Source: Brevibacillus brevis
GTDB lineage: Bacteria; Bacillota; Bacilli; Brevibacillales; Brevibacillaceae
Length of the DNA: 64,000 nt
Reading direction: 5' to 3'
Assembly: GCF_022026395.1 (NCBI RefSeq)
Contig: NZ_CP041767.1
Span: 4,663,501-4,727,500 of the forward strand
Shown: positions 16,563-25,158 of the stretch, one piece after another
How positions within the stretch are numbered: the first letter of the stretch is position 1
Layout: every line of letters begins with the position of its first letter
Translations under genes and position numbers: made by a program
Notes under the pieces: model-generated
What the model was told of the DNA's origin: nothing
What the model saw: the letters and a program-made list of their open reading frames with translations, nothing else
Databases searched by the model: none

Positions 16563-17684
16563 TTATTTCCGTGACTCCAAAAACTCCGATACTTTTGCCA
16601 GACCTACTTTAAGCACTTCCGTCGAGCAGGCGTACCCGATTCGTACCCACCCTTCCATGTCAAAGCAACTGCCTGGTGTCAAAAACGCCCCTGTCGTTTT
16701 AAACAGGTCAATGCAAAACGTTTCCGAAGGGATATCCAGCTCGTACTTGAGCATTGCGGTTGTTCCTGCCTGCGGCTTTACGTAAGAGACCAACGGCTCC
16801 TTCGCCACCCACTCATCGAGAATCTGCAGGTTGTCGCGCACGATCTTCAGGCTGCGCTCCATAATCTTGTCACGGTTTTTCAGTGCATGGACAGCCAGCA
16901 TGTCATCCAGCATCCCGCAGCTGATGGTCGTATAATCGCGGTGCGTAAAGCAGCTTTTGATCACATCCTGAGGTGCTGCAATCCATCCCAGACGCAAGCC
17001 CGCCAACGAAAACACTTTGGACATGCTGCTTGTCGCAATCCCTTTTTCGTACAGGTCAACGATGGATGGTACCACAACCTCCGGGTCTTGGTGCAAATTT
17101 CGATATACCTCGTCACACAACAGGTAGGCATCAACGGAGCGGGCAATCTCTACGATTTCTCGCAGCAACCCTTCACCCATCAAAGCTCCGGATGGATTGT
17201 TCGGATTGTTGATACAGATCAGCTTGGTCTTGTCTGTAACGAGCGAGCGCAGCTCATCCAGATCAGGCAGAAAATCATTTTCCGGCAAAAGTCTGAGCAG
17301 CTTGACCTGCGCTCCGAATGACTCCGGTACCGAATAAATTTGCTGATAGGTCGGATGAACGGTAATGACTTCGTCACCAGGCGCAACGAGCGAGAACAAG
17401 GTAAGAAAATTCGCTCCAATCGCCCCGTTCATCGCCAAAATGTTCTCGGGCTTCATCGTTTGATACATACTCGCGACGAGGATGCGGAATTCCGGTGAAC
17501 CCTCGATATGTCCGTATGTCAGCTTCTTCTGGGCCATCTCGCGGAAAAAATCCTCCGGCTCATCGGAAAGGCGAATCAACTCTTCTACCGTCAGTGAATC
17601 AACGCATGTTTCGGCAATATTGTAAACTGCCTCCATCTCGTAAGCGTTCATCCATTCTTCTACTTTAAAAGGTGCAATTCTCAT
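16563..17684 (-). CDS. Class I/II PLP-dependent aminotransferase, 373 aa
   Basis: A fold-type I aminotransferase with the Schiff-base lysine in SMSKVFSLAGLRLGW (near residue 222), the NNPNNPSG loop near 150 and the DEVYR motif near 183. I start it at ATG 17684 (AAGGAG upstream), not at the earlier in-frame start at 17723, which would overlap the upstream gene. The N-terminus, IAPFKVEEWMNAYE, resembles the branch that includes capreomycidine synthase-like enzymes, but that is not decisive. It is the last intact gene of an operon with an ornithine-cyclodeaminase homologue and an amino acid importer, so it probably degrades an imported amino acid. Confidence 0.8.
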   Translation of the reverse strand: MRIAPFKVEEWMNAYEMEAVYNIAETCVDSLTVEELIRLSDEPEDFFREMAQKKLTYGHIEGSPEFRILVASMYQTMKPENILAMNGAIGANFLTLFSLVAPGDEVITVHPTYQQIYSVPESFGAQVKLLRLLPENDFLPDLDELRSLVTDKTKLICINNPNNPSGALMGEGLLREIVEIARSVDAYLLCDEVYRNLHQDPEVVVPSIVDLYEKGIATSSMSKVFSLAGLRLGWIAAPQDVIKSCFTHRDYTTISCGMLDDMLAVHALKNRDKIMERSLKIVRDNLQILDEWVAKEPLVSYVKPQAGTTAMLKYELDIPSETFCIDLFKTTGAFLTPGSCFDMEGWVRIGYACSTEVLKVGLAKVSEFLESRK

Positions 17685-17712
17685 CGTCGTTCCTCTCCTT
17701 ATCCTTTCACTT

Positions 17713-18762
17713 TTACAGATCAACTATCGTACCTACACCGCGTTTATCCGCCACTTTCAAAATGTGTGCAGCTGTAAGTAAATCTTGGAACGCGATCCCG
17801 GTGCTATCAAAAATCGTGATTTCTTCTACATGTTGTCGTCCTTGGGCATTACCGGAGATGACATTGCCGATCTCTGCTGCGATATCGCCTTCTGTTATCA
17901 GACCCTTTTTTACAGCTACCTTCGTCTCTCCCAGGCGTACAGCCTGTCCTACATCATCAACGAAGACGCGCGCTTTTGCAAAAAGCCGTTCATCGATTTC
18001 CTGTTTTCCTTCCATGTCTGCCCCTATGCAGGTAATATGCGTCCCCGGCTTCACCCACTCCGCTTGGATCATCGGTTCACGTGAAGAGGTTGCGGTGATG
18101 ATAATATCTGCTTGTCTAGTCGCTTCTTCGAGGTTGTCCACTGCAATAAACTGCACGTCACAACGGCTGGCAAACCGCTCGTACAATTCTTCTGCATATT
18201 TGGAGACGAATCTGGTCAATAAGCTTTCTTTGATGTTGGCGGCAAAGCTTTGCGCCTTTTCTGGTGATCGCGGATTGCAGATGTACACCCGCTTGATCTC
18301 TGTCATCGTCATCAGTGTCGCCATGATTTGAAAAGGAGCCTGATGTCCCGTCCCGACAATCAGCAGGTTCTCTGATTCGGGACGTGCCAAATACTTTGCC
18401 CCGATTCCACCGGCAGCTCCTGTACGCATACAAGTGATGTGCTCTCCACTCAAAATCCCCTGCGGTACGCCAGTTTGGCTATCCAATACCATCACCGTAC
18501 CCACTAATTGTGGCAGGCCTTTCTTGTCATTGTCACCGAACCACGAGACGAGCTTGAGTCCAAATATATCGGCTTGGGGCAAATGACCGGATTTGATATC
18601 CATGTCGGCTTTCCCCTCTACGAACTCATGAAAAATGAGCGGAAACAACGTCGCCTGCTGACTCGATTTCATTTGATAGGCTTGCTCGACCACTTCAATC
18701 ACGCTGGCCATATCCAGCACATCTTCCGTGGTTTCCTGATTGATGACGCGAAATGGAAACAT
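17713..18762 (-). CDS. Ornithine cyclodeaminase / mu-crystallin family protein, 349 aa
   Basis: The Rossmann loop LLIVGTGHQAPFQIMATLM is near residues 133-150 and the family block TATSSREPMIQ and GADMEGKQEID near 230-255. Members are NAD(P)-dependent and include ornithine cyclodeaminase, alanine dehydrogenase and ketimine reductases. The length is normal. The start ATG at 18762 follows GGGAGGGAAGATAGAC. It lies 28 bases before the aminotransferase, and the two are probably co-translated steps of one amino acid pathway. The substrate cannot be told from sequence. Confidence 0.8.
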   Translation of the reverse strand: MFPFRVINQETTEDVLDMASVIEVVEQAYQMKSSQQATLFPLIFHEFVEGKADMDIKSGHLPQADIFGLKLVSWFGDNDKKGLPQLVGTVMVLDSQTGVPQGILSGEHITCMRTGAAGGIGAKYLARPESENLLIVGTGHQAPFQIMATLMTMTEIKRVYICNPRSPEKAQSFAANIKESLLTRFVSKYAEELYERFASRCDVQFIAVDNLEEATRQADIIITATSSREPMIQAEWVKPGTHITCIGADMEGKQEIDERLFAKARVFVDDVGQAVRLGETKVAVKKGLITEGDIAAEIGNVISGNAQGRQHVEEITIFDSTGIAFQDLLTAAHILKVADKRGVGTIVDL

Positions 18763-18843
18763 GTCTATCTTCCCTCCCCACTGTTTCTTTCACACTAACA
18801 CAGTTTTTCAGGGCGAAAAAATTGAAAGATCCAATGGTTCCTA

Positions 18844-18894
18844 TTAAAAAAAGCAAACCCTCCACCAACAGATGCTGGAATGGAGGGTTTGCTT
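18844..18894 (-). terminator. Intrinsic terminator after the IclR gene
   Basis: Minus-strand stem of 14 bases (AAGCAAACCCTCCA with TGGAGGGTTTGCTT) followed by a T run, overlapping the stop of the IclR gene. It probably lowers expression of the downstream catabolic genes relative to the transporter. Confidence 0.75.
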
Positions 18895-19624
18895 ATGCTC
18901 CGCCGATTCTTGCCGAAATCGTCGCAGCCTGACGCTTCACTTTTTCGATGAGTTGGGGCAATCGATCTTCTGTCACCCGAAAGCACGGAGCATTGATCGA
19001 GAGCGCTCCGACGAGTTGATTTCCGTAGCCGATGATCGGTGCGGCAACTGCCATGGTGCCTTCCGTCTTCTCCTCGTAGCTGATCGCATAGCCACTTTTC
19101 TTGGCTTCACTCAGCTGCTCCAAAAATGACGGCTGCTTGTCTCGGGCAAGCTGGGCGGAAACGACTTTTGTAATCGCATCCTGTTTCAAATACGCGAGAA
19201 TGATTTTACTGGGGGCGCCGATTGTGAGAGGTATCCGCTCCCCCAGGTTCTCGTCGATGCGTATCTTCAGTGGACTTTCTACTTTTTCGATCGGCATCGA
19301 ATCCGTCCCCGCCAATACGTTGAGGAAGATACTCTCCTCGACTTCATTCGCCAGCTCCTCCATGAAAGGTTTCGCCACAGCCCGCAGGTTCAGCTTTTCA
19401 TGCAGGATAAAACCGATTTCCATCCACGTATATCCCGGTTTGTAATGCTTGGTGACTGGATCCTGCTCAACCAATCCGAACTGGATCATGGATTCGAGAA
19501 AACGGTGGAGCGTACTGATTGGAAGACCTGTTGCGCTCGCCAGCTCCGAAATCGGCCAAGCATGTTTTTCGTCTGAAATCAGTACCCGAATAATTTTCAT
19601 CGCCCGTTCGACTGATTGAACCAT
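18893..19624 (-). CDS. IclR family transcriptional regulator, 243 aa
   Basis: An N-terminal winged helix (residues about 10-65, WPISELASATGLPISTLHRFL) and a C-terminal IclR effector domain (about 80-240). I prefer the ATG at 19624, inside the frame that could open at 19642, because GGAGG lies upstream of it. It lies between the permease gene and the ornithine-cyclodeaminase homologue on the same strand, so it is part of the operon it most likely controls. The effector is probably the transported amino acid or its keto acid. Confidence 0.85.
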   Translation of the reverse strand: MVQSVERAMKIIRVLISDEKHAWPISELASATGLPISTLHRFLESMIQFGLVEQDPVTKHYKPGYTWMEIGFILHEKLNLRAVAKPFMEELANEVEESIFLNVLAGTDSMPIEKVESPLKIRIDENLGERIPLTIGAPSKIILAYLKQDAITKVVSAQLARDKQPSFLEQLSEAKKSGYAISYEEKTEGTMAVAAPIIGYGNQLVGALSINAPCFRVTEDRLPQLIEKVKRQAATISARIGGA

Positions 19625-19651
19625 CCTTCTTTCGTCCTCCATGACATAAAG

Positions 19652-20341
19652 TTACGCTGCAACACTCGTGTTATCTTTCGTTTGTTTAGTGGGGGCTTTT
19701 CCTTTGGCAAGTCTTGCTTCCAGCTTGTTCACGAAATACGAGAAGATCATGATCAGCACGAGATAGTACAACCCGACGACCATATACGTCTCCAACTGCT
19801 TGTAGTTGGAAGCTGCTTCACCGAGGCCCGTTCCCCATAAATCCTGCATCCCTACGTAGGCGACCAACGACGAATCCTTCAACCCGATAATGAACTGGTT
19901 GCCAAGCGATGGGATCGCCCGACGGAACGCCTGCGGCAAAATGATTCTGCGCATCGCCAACGGATACGACATTCCGAGTGATCGGGAAGCCTCCATCTGC
20001 CCGCGATCGATTGACTGGATGGAGCCTCGGAAGATTTCTGCAATATACGCACCATTATGAACCGCAAGCGCGATGGCCCCTGCCCAAAACTGGGACAATG
20101 TCACCATATTCGCCAAGCCGAAGTACAGAATACAGATTTGCACAATCAAAGGCGTTCCACGAATGACGGTAATGTAGGTGTGTGCGATGTAGTTCAACAC
20201 TTTGGAATCGGATATTCGGAAAAAGGCAATGACAAGACCTACCCCACAACCGAGGATCAGGGCAACTGCCGTCAACTGAACCGTGAGCCATGTCGCTTTT
20301 AGAAAAAGGGGATAACTGGATAGAAAAATATCAATAATCAC
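19652..20341 (-). CDS. Polar amino acid ABC importer permease, HisM/GlnP type
   Basis: About five membrane segments and the EAA loop EASRSLGMSYPLAMRRIILPQAFR (only partly quoted: EASRSLGMSYPLAMRR) near residue 130. The length of 229 residues is typical. The GTG at 20341 has AGGAGG seven bases upstream and is preferred to a TTG at 20347. Only one permease is encoded, so it would act as a homodimer with the ATPase at 21295-22017. Confidence 0.87.
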   Translation of the reverse strand: MIIDIFLSSYPLFLKATWLTVQLTAVALILGCGVGLVIAFFRISDSKVLNYIAHTYITVIRGTPLIVQICILYFGLANMVTLSQFWAGAIALAVHNGAYIAEIFRGSIQSIDRGQMEASRSLGMSYPLAMRRIILPQAFRRAIPSLGNQFIIGLKDSSLVAYVGMQDLWGTGLGEAASNYKQLETYMVVGLYYLVLIMIFSYFVNKLEARLAKGKAPTKQTKDNTSVAA

Positions 20342-20365
20342 GTTCAATCCTCCTCACATGAAGCG

Positions 20366-20397
20366 TTAAAAAGGGGGGCGTCCATCACGGACACCCC
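20366..20397 (-). terminator. Terminator-like hairpin between binding protein and permease
   Basis: Minus-strand arms GGGGTGTCC and GGACGCCCC with a T run. Placed inside the operon, it would allow more binding protein than permease to be made. Confidence 0.65.
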
Positions 20398-20406
20398 GTT
20401 GCCCAC

Positions 20407-21219
20407 TCACTGTTTTTGCAAGATATTGCGACCAAACCATTTTTGGCTGATCTTTTCATAGGTACCGTCTTTGACGATCTCATCCAATGCCTTGTTGATC
20501 CGCTCCACTGCCTCCTGGTCACCCAAGCGCACAGCAATCGCTTGCTCGTCAAAGCTGAGTGGTTCACCTACATCAATCACTTTTCCGCCGCCTTCTTTAA
20601 TGAAACGCAAGCCTACTACCTGGTCGGTAATCACAGCATCGAGACGTCCTGTCGGCAAGTCCAGCAAAGCGGTGATATCGCTATCATACTGAGTAATTTT
20701 GTCTTCATCGGTCAGCTTTTTCGCCCAATCCAAGTAGTTGGATGCTTTCACGACACCGATCTTTTTGCCTTTCAAATCCTCTTTGCTCTTGATCGCTGTA
20801 TTGCCTTCTTGCACGAAAATTTGCGAACCGGAACGGTAGTATGGATTCGTGAACAGAACAGCTTTTTGGCGTTCAGGTGTGACGGTCAAGCTCCCGATGA
20901 CAGCGTCGTATTTTTTCGCGTCCAGACCGGGGATGATCGTTTCGAATGGATTGGTGATCGGCACTGCATTCATGCCCATTTTTTCTGCCAGCGCTTGTCC
21001 GATCTCTACGTCAAAGCCGGTCAATTGCCCGTTTTCCTTGAAACTAAACGGCTTGTATACGCCACTCATGGCGTACGTAAAATCTTTCTTTCCCCCGTCT
21101 CCAGAAGCTTGTCCACCTGCTGCTGGCGCACTTTCCTGTGATCCACAAGCCGAGAGCAACAACGAGCCTACCAGAACAGTGGACAACAAAATTCCAGACC
21201 ATTTTGCACGTTTTTTCAT
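20407..21219 (-). CDS. Polar amino acid ABC importer binding lipoprotein
   Basis: A lipoprotein signal with lipobox LLSAC (Cys 25) followed by a family-3 solute-binding domain: VYKPFSFKENGQLTGFDVEI near 55-75, and DAVITDQVVG near 190. The start ATG at 21219 follows AGGGGGAATCACCA. The ligand is an amino acid, unidentified. It is the middle gene of the ATPase-binding protein-permease set. Confidence 0.87.
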   Translation of the reverse strand: MKKRAKWSGILLSTVLVGSLLLSACGSQESAPAAGGQASGDGGKKDFTYAMSGVYKPFSFKENGQLTGFDVEIGQALAEKMGMNAVPITNPFETIIPGLDAKKYDAVIGSLTVTPERQKAVLFTNPYYRSGSQIFVQEGNTAIKSKEDLKGKKIGVVKASNYLDWAKKLTDEDKITQYDSDITALLDLPTGRLDAVITDQVVGLRFIKEGGGKVIDVGEPLSFDEQAIAVRLGDQEAVERINKALDEIVKDGTYEKISQKWFGRNILQKQ

Positions 21220-21294
21220 TGGTGATTCCCCCTGTATTCATCTCTATTATTCGTGATCAAAAGACGCCTTTTTGAACTAGCTTTTTCGTGGATT

Positions 21295-22017
21295 TTAACG
21301 GATGCTGCCTAAAAATTGCTTGGTACGATCATGCTGCGGATTTTCAAAGAATTCTCTCGGCGGTCCTTGCTCGAGGATTTGCCCATCGTGCATGAACACC
21401 GCCCGATCTGCTACTTCACGAGCGAAGCCCATTTCATGCGTCACGACGATCATCGTCATTCCTTCTTTGGCGAGCTGCTTCATGACCTGTAACACTTCAC
21501 CGACGAGCTCGGGATCGAGTGCAGAGGTAGGCTCATCAAACAGCATGATCTTCGGCTTCATCGCTAGTGCCCGTGCGATGGCAACCCGCTGCTTTTGTCC
21601 ACCGGAGAGCATGTCCGGGTAGACATCGGCTTTGTCCTGCATATTTACTTTTTTCAGGAGCTCATACGCTAATTGTTTGGCCTCTGTTGGATTCATCCCT
21701 TTGACGTGAACAGGTGCCTCGATCACGTTTTCTAACACGGTCTTGTGCGGAAACAGATTGAAGTGCTGAAAAACCATGCCGACCTCGGCTCGGAACTGAT
21801 TCAGATTCGTCTTGTGTGGATCAATCTGCTGACCACCGATTCGAATCTCTCCGCTGTCATAAAATTCCAGAAAATTCAAACATCGGAGTAAAGTACTTTT
21901 GCCTGAACCACTGGCCCCAAGCAAGACGACAACTTCCTTTTCTTCCACCGTGAGCGTAACGCCCTTCAACACGGTTAACGGGCCAAAAGATTTGACAAGC
22001 TGCTTAACCTCAATCAT
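21295..22017 (-). CDS. Polar amino acid ABC importer ATPase, GlnQ type
   Basis: Walker [11 protein letters not shown] near residue 31, signature [15 protein letters not shown] near 133, Walker [13 protein letters not shown] near 154, and the ECF-like end [14 protein letters not shown]. The family normally starts MIEV..., which favours the ATG at 22017; an ATG 15 bases upstream also has a usable ribosome binding site. It is the first gene of a six-gene operon behind the promoter at 22094-22122. Confidence 0.87.
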   Translation of the reverse strand: MIEVKQLVKSFGPLTVLKGVTLTVEEKEVVVLLGASGSGKSTLLRCLNFLEFYDSGEIRIGGQQIDPHKTNLNQFRAEVGMVFQHFNLFPHKTVLENVIEAPVHVKGMNPTEAKQLAYELLKKVNMQDKADVYPDMLSGGQKQRVAIARALAMKPKIMLFDEPTSALDPELVGEVLQVMKQLAKEGMTMIVVTHEMGFAREVADRAVFMHDGQILEQGPPREFFENPQHDRTKQFLGSIR

Positions 22018-22093
22018 CCTGCTATCCCCCATTTATCTCCCGGATGAATTGCGTATTAGTTTTTCCGAATACCGGAAATGATTTCTGATTTAA

Positions 22094-22122
22094 ATTATAA
22101 TTATATATTTTCTGATATTCAA
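22094..22122 (-). promoter_or_regulatory. Sigma-A promoter of the amino acid transport operon
   Basis: On the minus strand TTGAAT (22122-22117), 17-base spacer, TATAAT (22099-22094), in very AT-rich DNA, about 75 bases upstream of the ATPase start. Confidence 0.65.
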
Positions 22123-22230
22123 GAAAAATATGTTTTATTGAATAAATATTCATGATAGGAATATGGAATAGTTTTCCTCCTTGCGTGGAATGAATAAACG
22201 GGAGTGTTTTATACATCAAGGAGGACCGTG

Positions 22231-22830
22231 ATGAAAGCAGCAACGTATTTCTCTGTAGGACTCATCATCATTTTTCTGTTCTCCGCCTGTTCACTGCCAG
22301 GTCCACAAGCAGCACCACCGCCACAGCAAACGGCTCCATCTGACCCTGAACGAGAAGTGAAAAGACCTGCAACCGATGAGATCAAAGGTCGAACCATAAA
22401 CAATCAGTTCACGGTGCCGATCCCGATCACCGAGACATTTACTTTTACCATTCCGCCCTCTTGGACAGGAAATTACATCGTGAAGGAGTTTTCATCAACA
22501 CCAAAACGTCCGCCTCGCCAACAGCCACTGGAGGGCAAGCTGGATGTGCCGACGAAATACGAAGTGCATTTTATGTTCGCTCCCAACCAGCGAAAGGAGG
22601 AACAATCCTCACTCCTTACCATTTTTGTCATGACGGTACCCCATTGGAATCACCTGTCCCAAATGGAAGGACCTCCGCTGGGGGATGTACTGGAACAAAC
22701 ACATGGGCTTGTCTACGCTGTTTCCTTGCCCCAGTCCAATCCGTATGATCCCGCAACTCCAGACGGGAAGCTGTATGGGCAGATGGTCATGTCGCTTGAT
22801 CAGGTAAAAAATGCATTTTCCGTTCAGTAG
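22231..22830 (+). CDS. Predicted lipoprotein of unknown function, 199 aa
   Basis: A lipoprotein signal with lipobox LFSAC (Cys 20), then a Pro/Gln-rich linker to about residue 50. The globular remainder contains FTIPPSWTGNYIVKEF and a MVMSLDQVKNAF end. The start ATG at 22231 has AAGGAGGACCGTG before it. It is one of the few plus-strand genes and forms its own unit with a terminator. No family recognised. A membrane-anchored outer surface protein is the safest description. Confidence 0.75.
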   Translation: MKAATYFSVGLIIIFLFSACSLPGPQAAPPPQQTAPSDPEREVKRPATDEIKGRTINNQFTVPIPITETFTFTIPPSWTGNYIVKEFSSTPKRPPRQQPLEGKLDVPTKYEVHFMFAPNQRKEEQSSLLTIFVMTVPHWNHLSQMEGPPLGDVLEQTHGLVYAVSLPQSNPYDPATPDGKLYGQMVMSLDQVKNAFSVQ

Positions 22831-22834
22831 ATAG

Positions 22835-22878
22835 AAAAAAGTGGTCGACAGCACAACGTCTGCTCAACCACTTTTTTT
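22835..22878. terminator. Bidirectional terminator between convergent genes
   Basis: AAAAAAGTGGT and ACCACTTTTTTT arms at the shared end of the lipoprotein gene (plus) and the metallophosphoesterase gene (minus); the latter's stop codon lies inside it. Confidence 0.75.
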
Positions 22879-23679
22879 CGTAAAGACAAATAGCTTCCCA
22901 TCCGCGTTTAACACTTGTGTCCCTTGGGCAAGCTCGATCCAAGACCGCTCCCAGTGAACATGCCCACAGCAGACGAGTACTGGAGGATACTGCTGCAAGC
23001 ACTCACGAATTTCAGGCAAGCCTTGCAGATCGAATGAAGGCTCATCCGGACCTTGATGAAGTAACAAAATGTCAGGCTGCTTCCGAAGCAGTTCCCGCAT
23101 TCCATTCAGGAACTCCTTCCTTTCCCTCCGATTCGGTTTATCCGCACGACCTACGATTCCACCCAGGCCCGCAATACGGAGCTGGCTGACTTGCACCATT
23201 TCAGGATCATTGATTACGGTGATGTCTGCCATGCGTTGAAGCTGTGCGAAGGAACCAGAGTCAAACCAATCGTGATTGCCAACAACCCCGACCACCTCTC
23301 CAAACTCGCGTTGAAAGGCCTGCCATACGGAGGAAGGGTCCCCGCTACTTCCCCGTTTCCAAGGATCGGCATACAAGTCTCCGCATAGCAAGACCAGAAC
23401 GCGTTCCCTTGAAATGGATGACTTTTCGATCTGGAGTAACAGTGATACTATCTCTGGCAACGCTTCGCCAAGCAGTACCTGCTGCTGCCCTTGCCAAGAC
23501 TCTATCACCCCTTGCAGATCGGAAGTAATGATGATCGCCTCATAAGCTTCAGGAATATTCGCCATTTCCCCAAAAAAGATAGGCAACATGCTCGGAACAA
23601 CACCTTTGCCATTCGCGCCTGCTGCTAGATAGGGAACCTGCTCGACGGGTTCTTCTCCGATTTTGGTAATCCGAATCAC
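22864..23679 (-). CDS. Calcineurin-like metallophosphoesterase with altered first metal motif
   Basis: The metallophosphoesterase metal motifs run in order: TSDLQG at residues 53-57 in place of the usual DxH, GDLYAD (D101), GNHD (N135-D137), LLLHQG (H208) and CGHVH (H240, H242). The first motif reads D54-x-Q56, so one histidine ligand is replaced by glutamine. I start it at a GTG (23679) that overlaps the upstream stop as GTGA; starts further upstream would lie inside the NADAR gene. Translational coupling to the NADAR protein suggests shared work on ADP-ribose-type or dinucleotide substrates. Substrate unknown. Confidence 0.75.
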   Translation of the reverse strand: MIRITKIGEEPVEQVPYLAAGANGKGVVPSMLPIFFGEMANIPEAYEAIIITSDLQGVIESWQGQQQVLLGEALPEIVSLLLQIEKSSISRERVLVLLCGDLYADPWKRGSSGDPSSVWQAFQREFGEVVGVVGNHDWFDSGSFAQLQRMADITVINDPEMVQVSQLRIAGLGGIVGRADKPNRRERKEFLNGMRELLRKQPDILLLHQGPDEPSFDLQGLPEIRECLQQYPPVLVCCGHVHWERSWIELAQGTQVLNADGKLFVFTKKSG

Positions 23680-24227
23680 GAACGCAACTGCTCCCTGACT
23701 GCCATCAATGCAAAACCGAGCAAATTTTCTCCCCGCCATTTCTCGGGCTGTTCCGCATGCGGATGATCTTGGGCCATCCCGATTCCCCATATCCGATCAT
23801 AAGGACTCGCTTCGACAATAATACGGTCACCTGTTTCCAAGAGGTATGCTTTCAAATCGGCATGCTGGCTGAATTTTAACAGGTTTGCCTGACGTACAAT
23901 CGCCGTCTTGTTCGCATTCCACACAGCCTCGTCAAAGGAATAAACCTTTCGTCCCAAATCCTTCGCTTGTTTTGGATGGCTTTTCTTGAGTATTTCATCA
24001 CGGATGGCAAGATCGCCGAACAGCTCAGCCTTTTTCGCCATCATGTAATGCTCAGCGGTCAGGTACGTGATACCGTCCTCTACAAATGCGGCCGGATACC
24101 ATTGGCTGAAGCAAGATTTATCGATCGTGCCAGACTCCTTCTGTGTATGTCCCCAAAAGAACAAGTATTTCACTCTGGTCTTTTGTGATTCTTTGATTAA
24201 GGTTTGGACGTCATGTATGTGCGCCAT
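23676..24227 (-). CDS. NADAR (YbiA-like) family protein, 183 aa
   Basis: All NADAR landmarks are visible: a FFWGH opening, FSQWYPAAF, TAEHYMMAKKAELFGD, the central VWNANKTAIV, and ASPYDRIWGIGM near residue 145. The family contains N-glycosidases acting on riboflavin intermediates and enzymes that remove ADP-ribose from guanine bases. The length of about 183 residues is standard. The start ATG at 24227 has GGGGATACAACG upstream. It overlaps the metallophosphoesterase gene by four bases. Confidence 0.85.
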   Translation of the reverse strand: MAHIHDVQTLIKESQKTRVKYLFFWGHTQKESGTIDKSCFSQWYPAAFVEDGITYLTAEHYMMAKKAELFGDLAIRDEILKKSHPKQAKDLGRKVYSFDEAVWNANKTAIVRQANLLKFSQHADLKAYLLETGDRIIVEASPYDRIWGIGMAQDHPHAEQPEKWRGENLLGFALMAVREQLRS

Positions 24228-24248
24228 CGTTGTATCCCCATCTTTCTT

Positions 24249-24501
24249 TTATAAACAATCCCATGTATACGAAGCCTTTGAAAAATCCCGACGAAGCAGA
24301 TCCTCCCTGCGAACGAAGAAGTTGCCCACTCCGCTATCTCCCCACGAGACATAGCTGAAAATTCACCGCCTGTGGATCTCGATGAGGGACGTACTGCGAC
24401 TCTAGTTTTCCTGTCAGCTTGTATGGCCCACCTAGTACCGGACTGTACACATCAGGATCCTCTGGTGTAAAGGGGGGGTTATTTGCATCTAAGAAGTTCA
24501 A
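24249..24501 (-). pseudogene. Degenerate remnant of a YwqG/DUF1963-like gene
   Basis: Two out-of-frame segments of one apparent gene. The upstream piece (24501 to about 24355) reads NPPFTPEDPDVYSPVLGGPY and on to QYVPHRDPQAVNF before a TAG. The downstream piece, in another frame, reads YVSWGDSGVGNFFVRREDLL and RRDFSKASYTWDCL, then TAA at 24249-24251. The second piece matches the C-terminus of YwqG-type DUF1963 proteins. The catalytic-length N-terminal and central parts are missing, so a deletion plus frameshift has inactivated it. Otherwise 24228-24587 holds nothing I can identify. Confidence 0.55.
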
Positions 24502-24587
24502 GGAAGATCACCTCGGATATTGAACCATATGGAAAATGGTTACATTCATTTTATCTGAACCATCTACCTATCCGCAAATTTCTTACA

Positions 24588-24938
24588 TCACTTGCGCAGC
24601 AGGATGCCAGCCTGTGGTATACCAAGCCAGAAGCCAGAGGTAGGCATGGCAATTACCCCGACCACACATATCCCGAGTAACGTCCACCCAAAGGCAGCTG
24701 GCGTCTCCATTCCCTTCTTTTTCATCAGCCAATCCGCCATATATCCGAGCAACATCAACAAAAAGCCAAACATCAGAAACCAGAAAGCAGCACCCTCTTC
24801 TTTCCCTACCGCATTCCAAAAGCCGTTTACGACGATCTGCTGAAGCGGCTCCGCGTATAAAAAGAAACCAACAACCGTATGCAGCAGTCCTGTAATGATT
24901 AGAGTGAAACCCATTTGGCGCTTGATCCCACTTACCAT
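24588..24938 (-). CDS. DUF6463-like four-helix membrane protein, 116 aa
   Basis: Four hydrophobic segments (about 10-28, 48-68, 80-98, 100-112) connected by short loops, with a conserved-looking GLLHTVVGFF in the first. This fits the DUF6463 family of small membrane proteins of unknown function. The start ATG at 24938 follows GAGGAGAGAATTGAA. It lies downstream of the ArsA operon on the same strand, 25 bases from the 64-aa gene, and may belong to that operon. Confidence 0.7.
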   Translation of the reverse strand: MVSGIKRQMGFTLIITGLLHTVVGFFLYAEPLQQIVVNGFWNAVGKEEGAAFWFLMFGFLLMLLGYMADWLMKKKGMETPAAFGWTLLGICVVGVIAMPTSGFWLGIPQAGILLRK

Positions 24939-24963
24939 TTCAATTCTCTCCTCTCAAGTTGGC

Positions 24964-25158
24964 CTATTCCTTAGAAATGTTGATTTTATGAGCTCTCGGA
25001 CGGTCTTGTTCATCCTGTAACACATCAATCATGCTGTCGATCACTGATCGCGATGCGAGTAGCCATTCTTGCCAGGCATTTTTCACATGGCGCTCTGTTC
25101 CGTACTGTTCCATGTTCGTAAGAATTGTCAGCACCCGATTCAATCCAGTACCTCTCAA
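24964..25158 (-). CDS. Small hypothetical protein, 64 aa, coupled to ArsA-like ATPase
   Basis: It begins at a TTG that overlaps the ArsA stop codon as TTGA, with GGAAGGGG ten bases upstream, so it is translated by coupling. The sequence is helical and charged (EQYGTERHVKNAWQEWLLAS), with no signal or membrane segment. No family recognised. It may be a partner of the ATPase. Confidence 0.55.
   Translation of the reverse strand: MRGTGLNRVLTILTNMEQYGTERHVKNAWQEWLLASRSVIDSMIDVLQDEQDRPRAHKINISKE

Noticed and set aside
22864..24227. NADAR/phosphoesterase pair as an anti-phage system
   Set aside because: No toxin such as a DarT-like ADP-ribosyltransferase or other defence gene is adjacent, so sequence alone does not support it.
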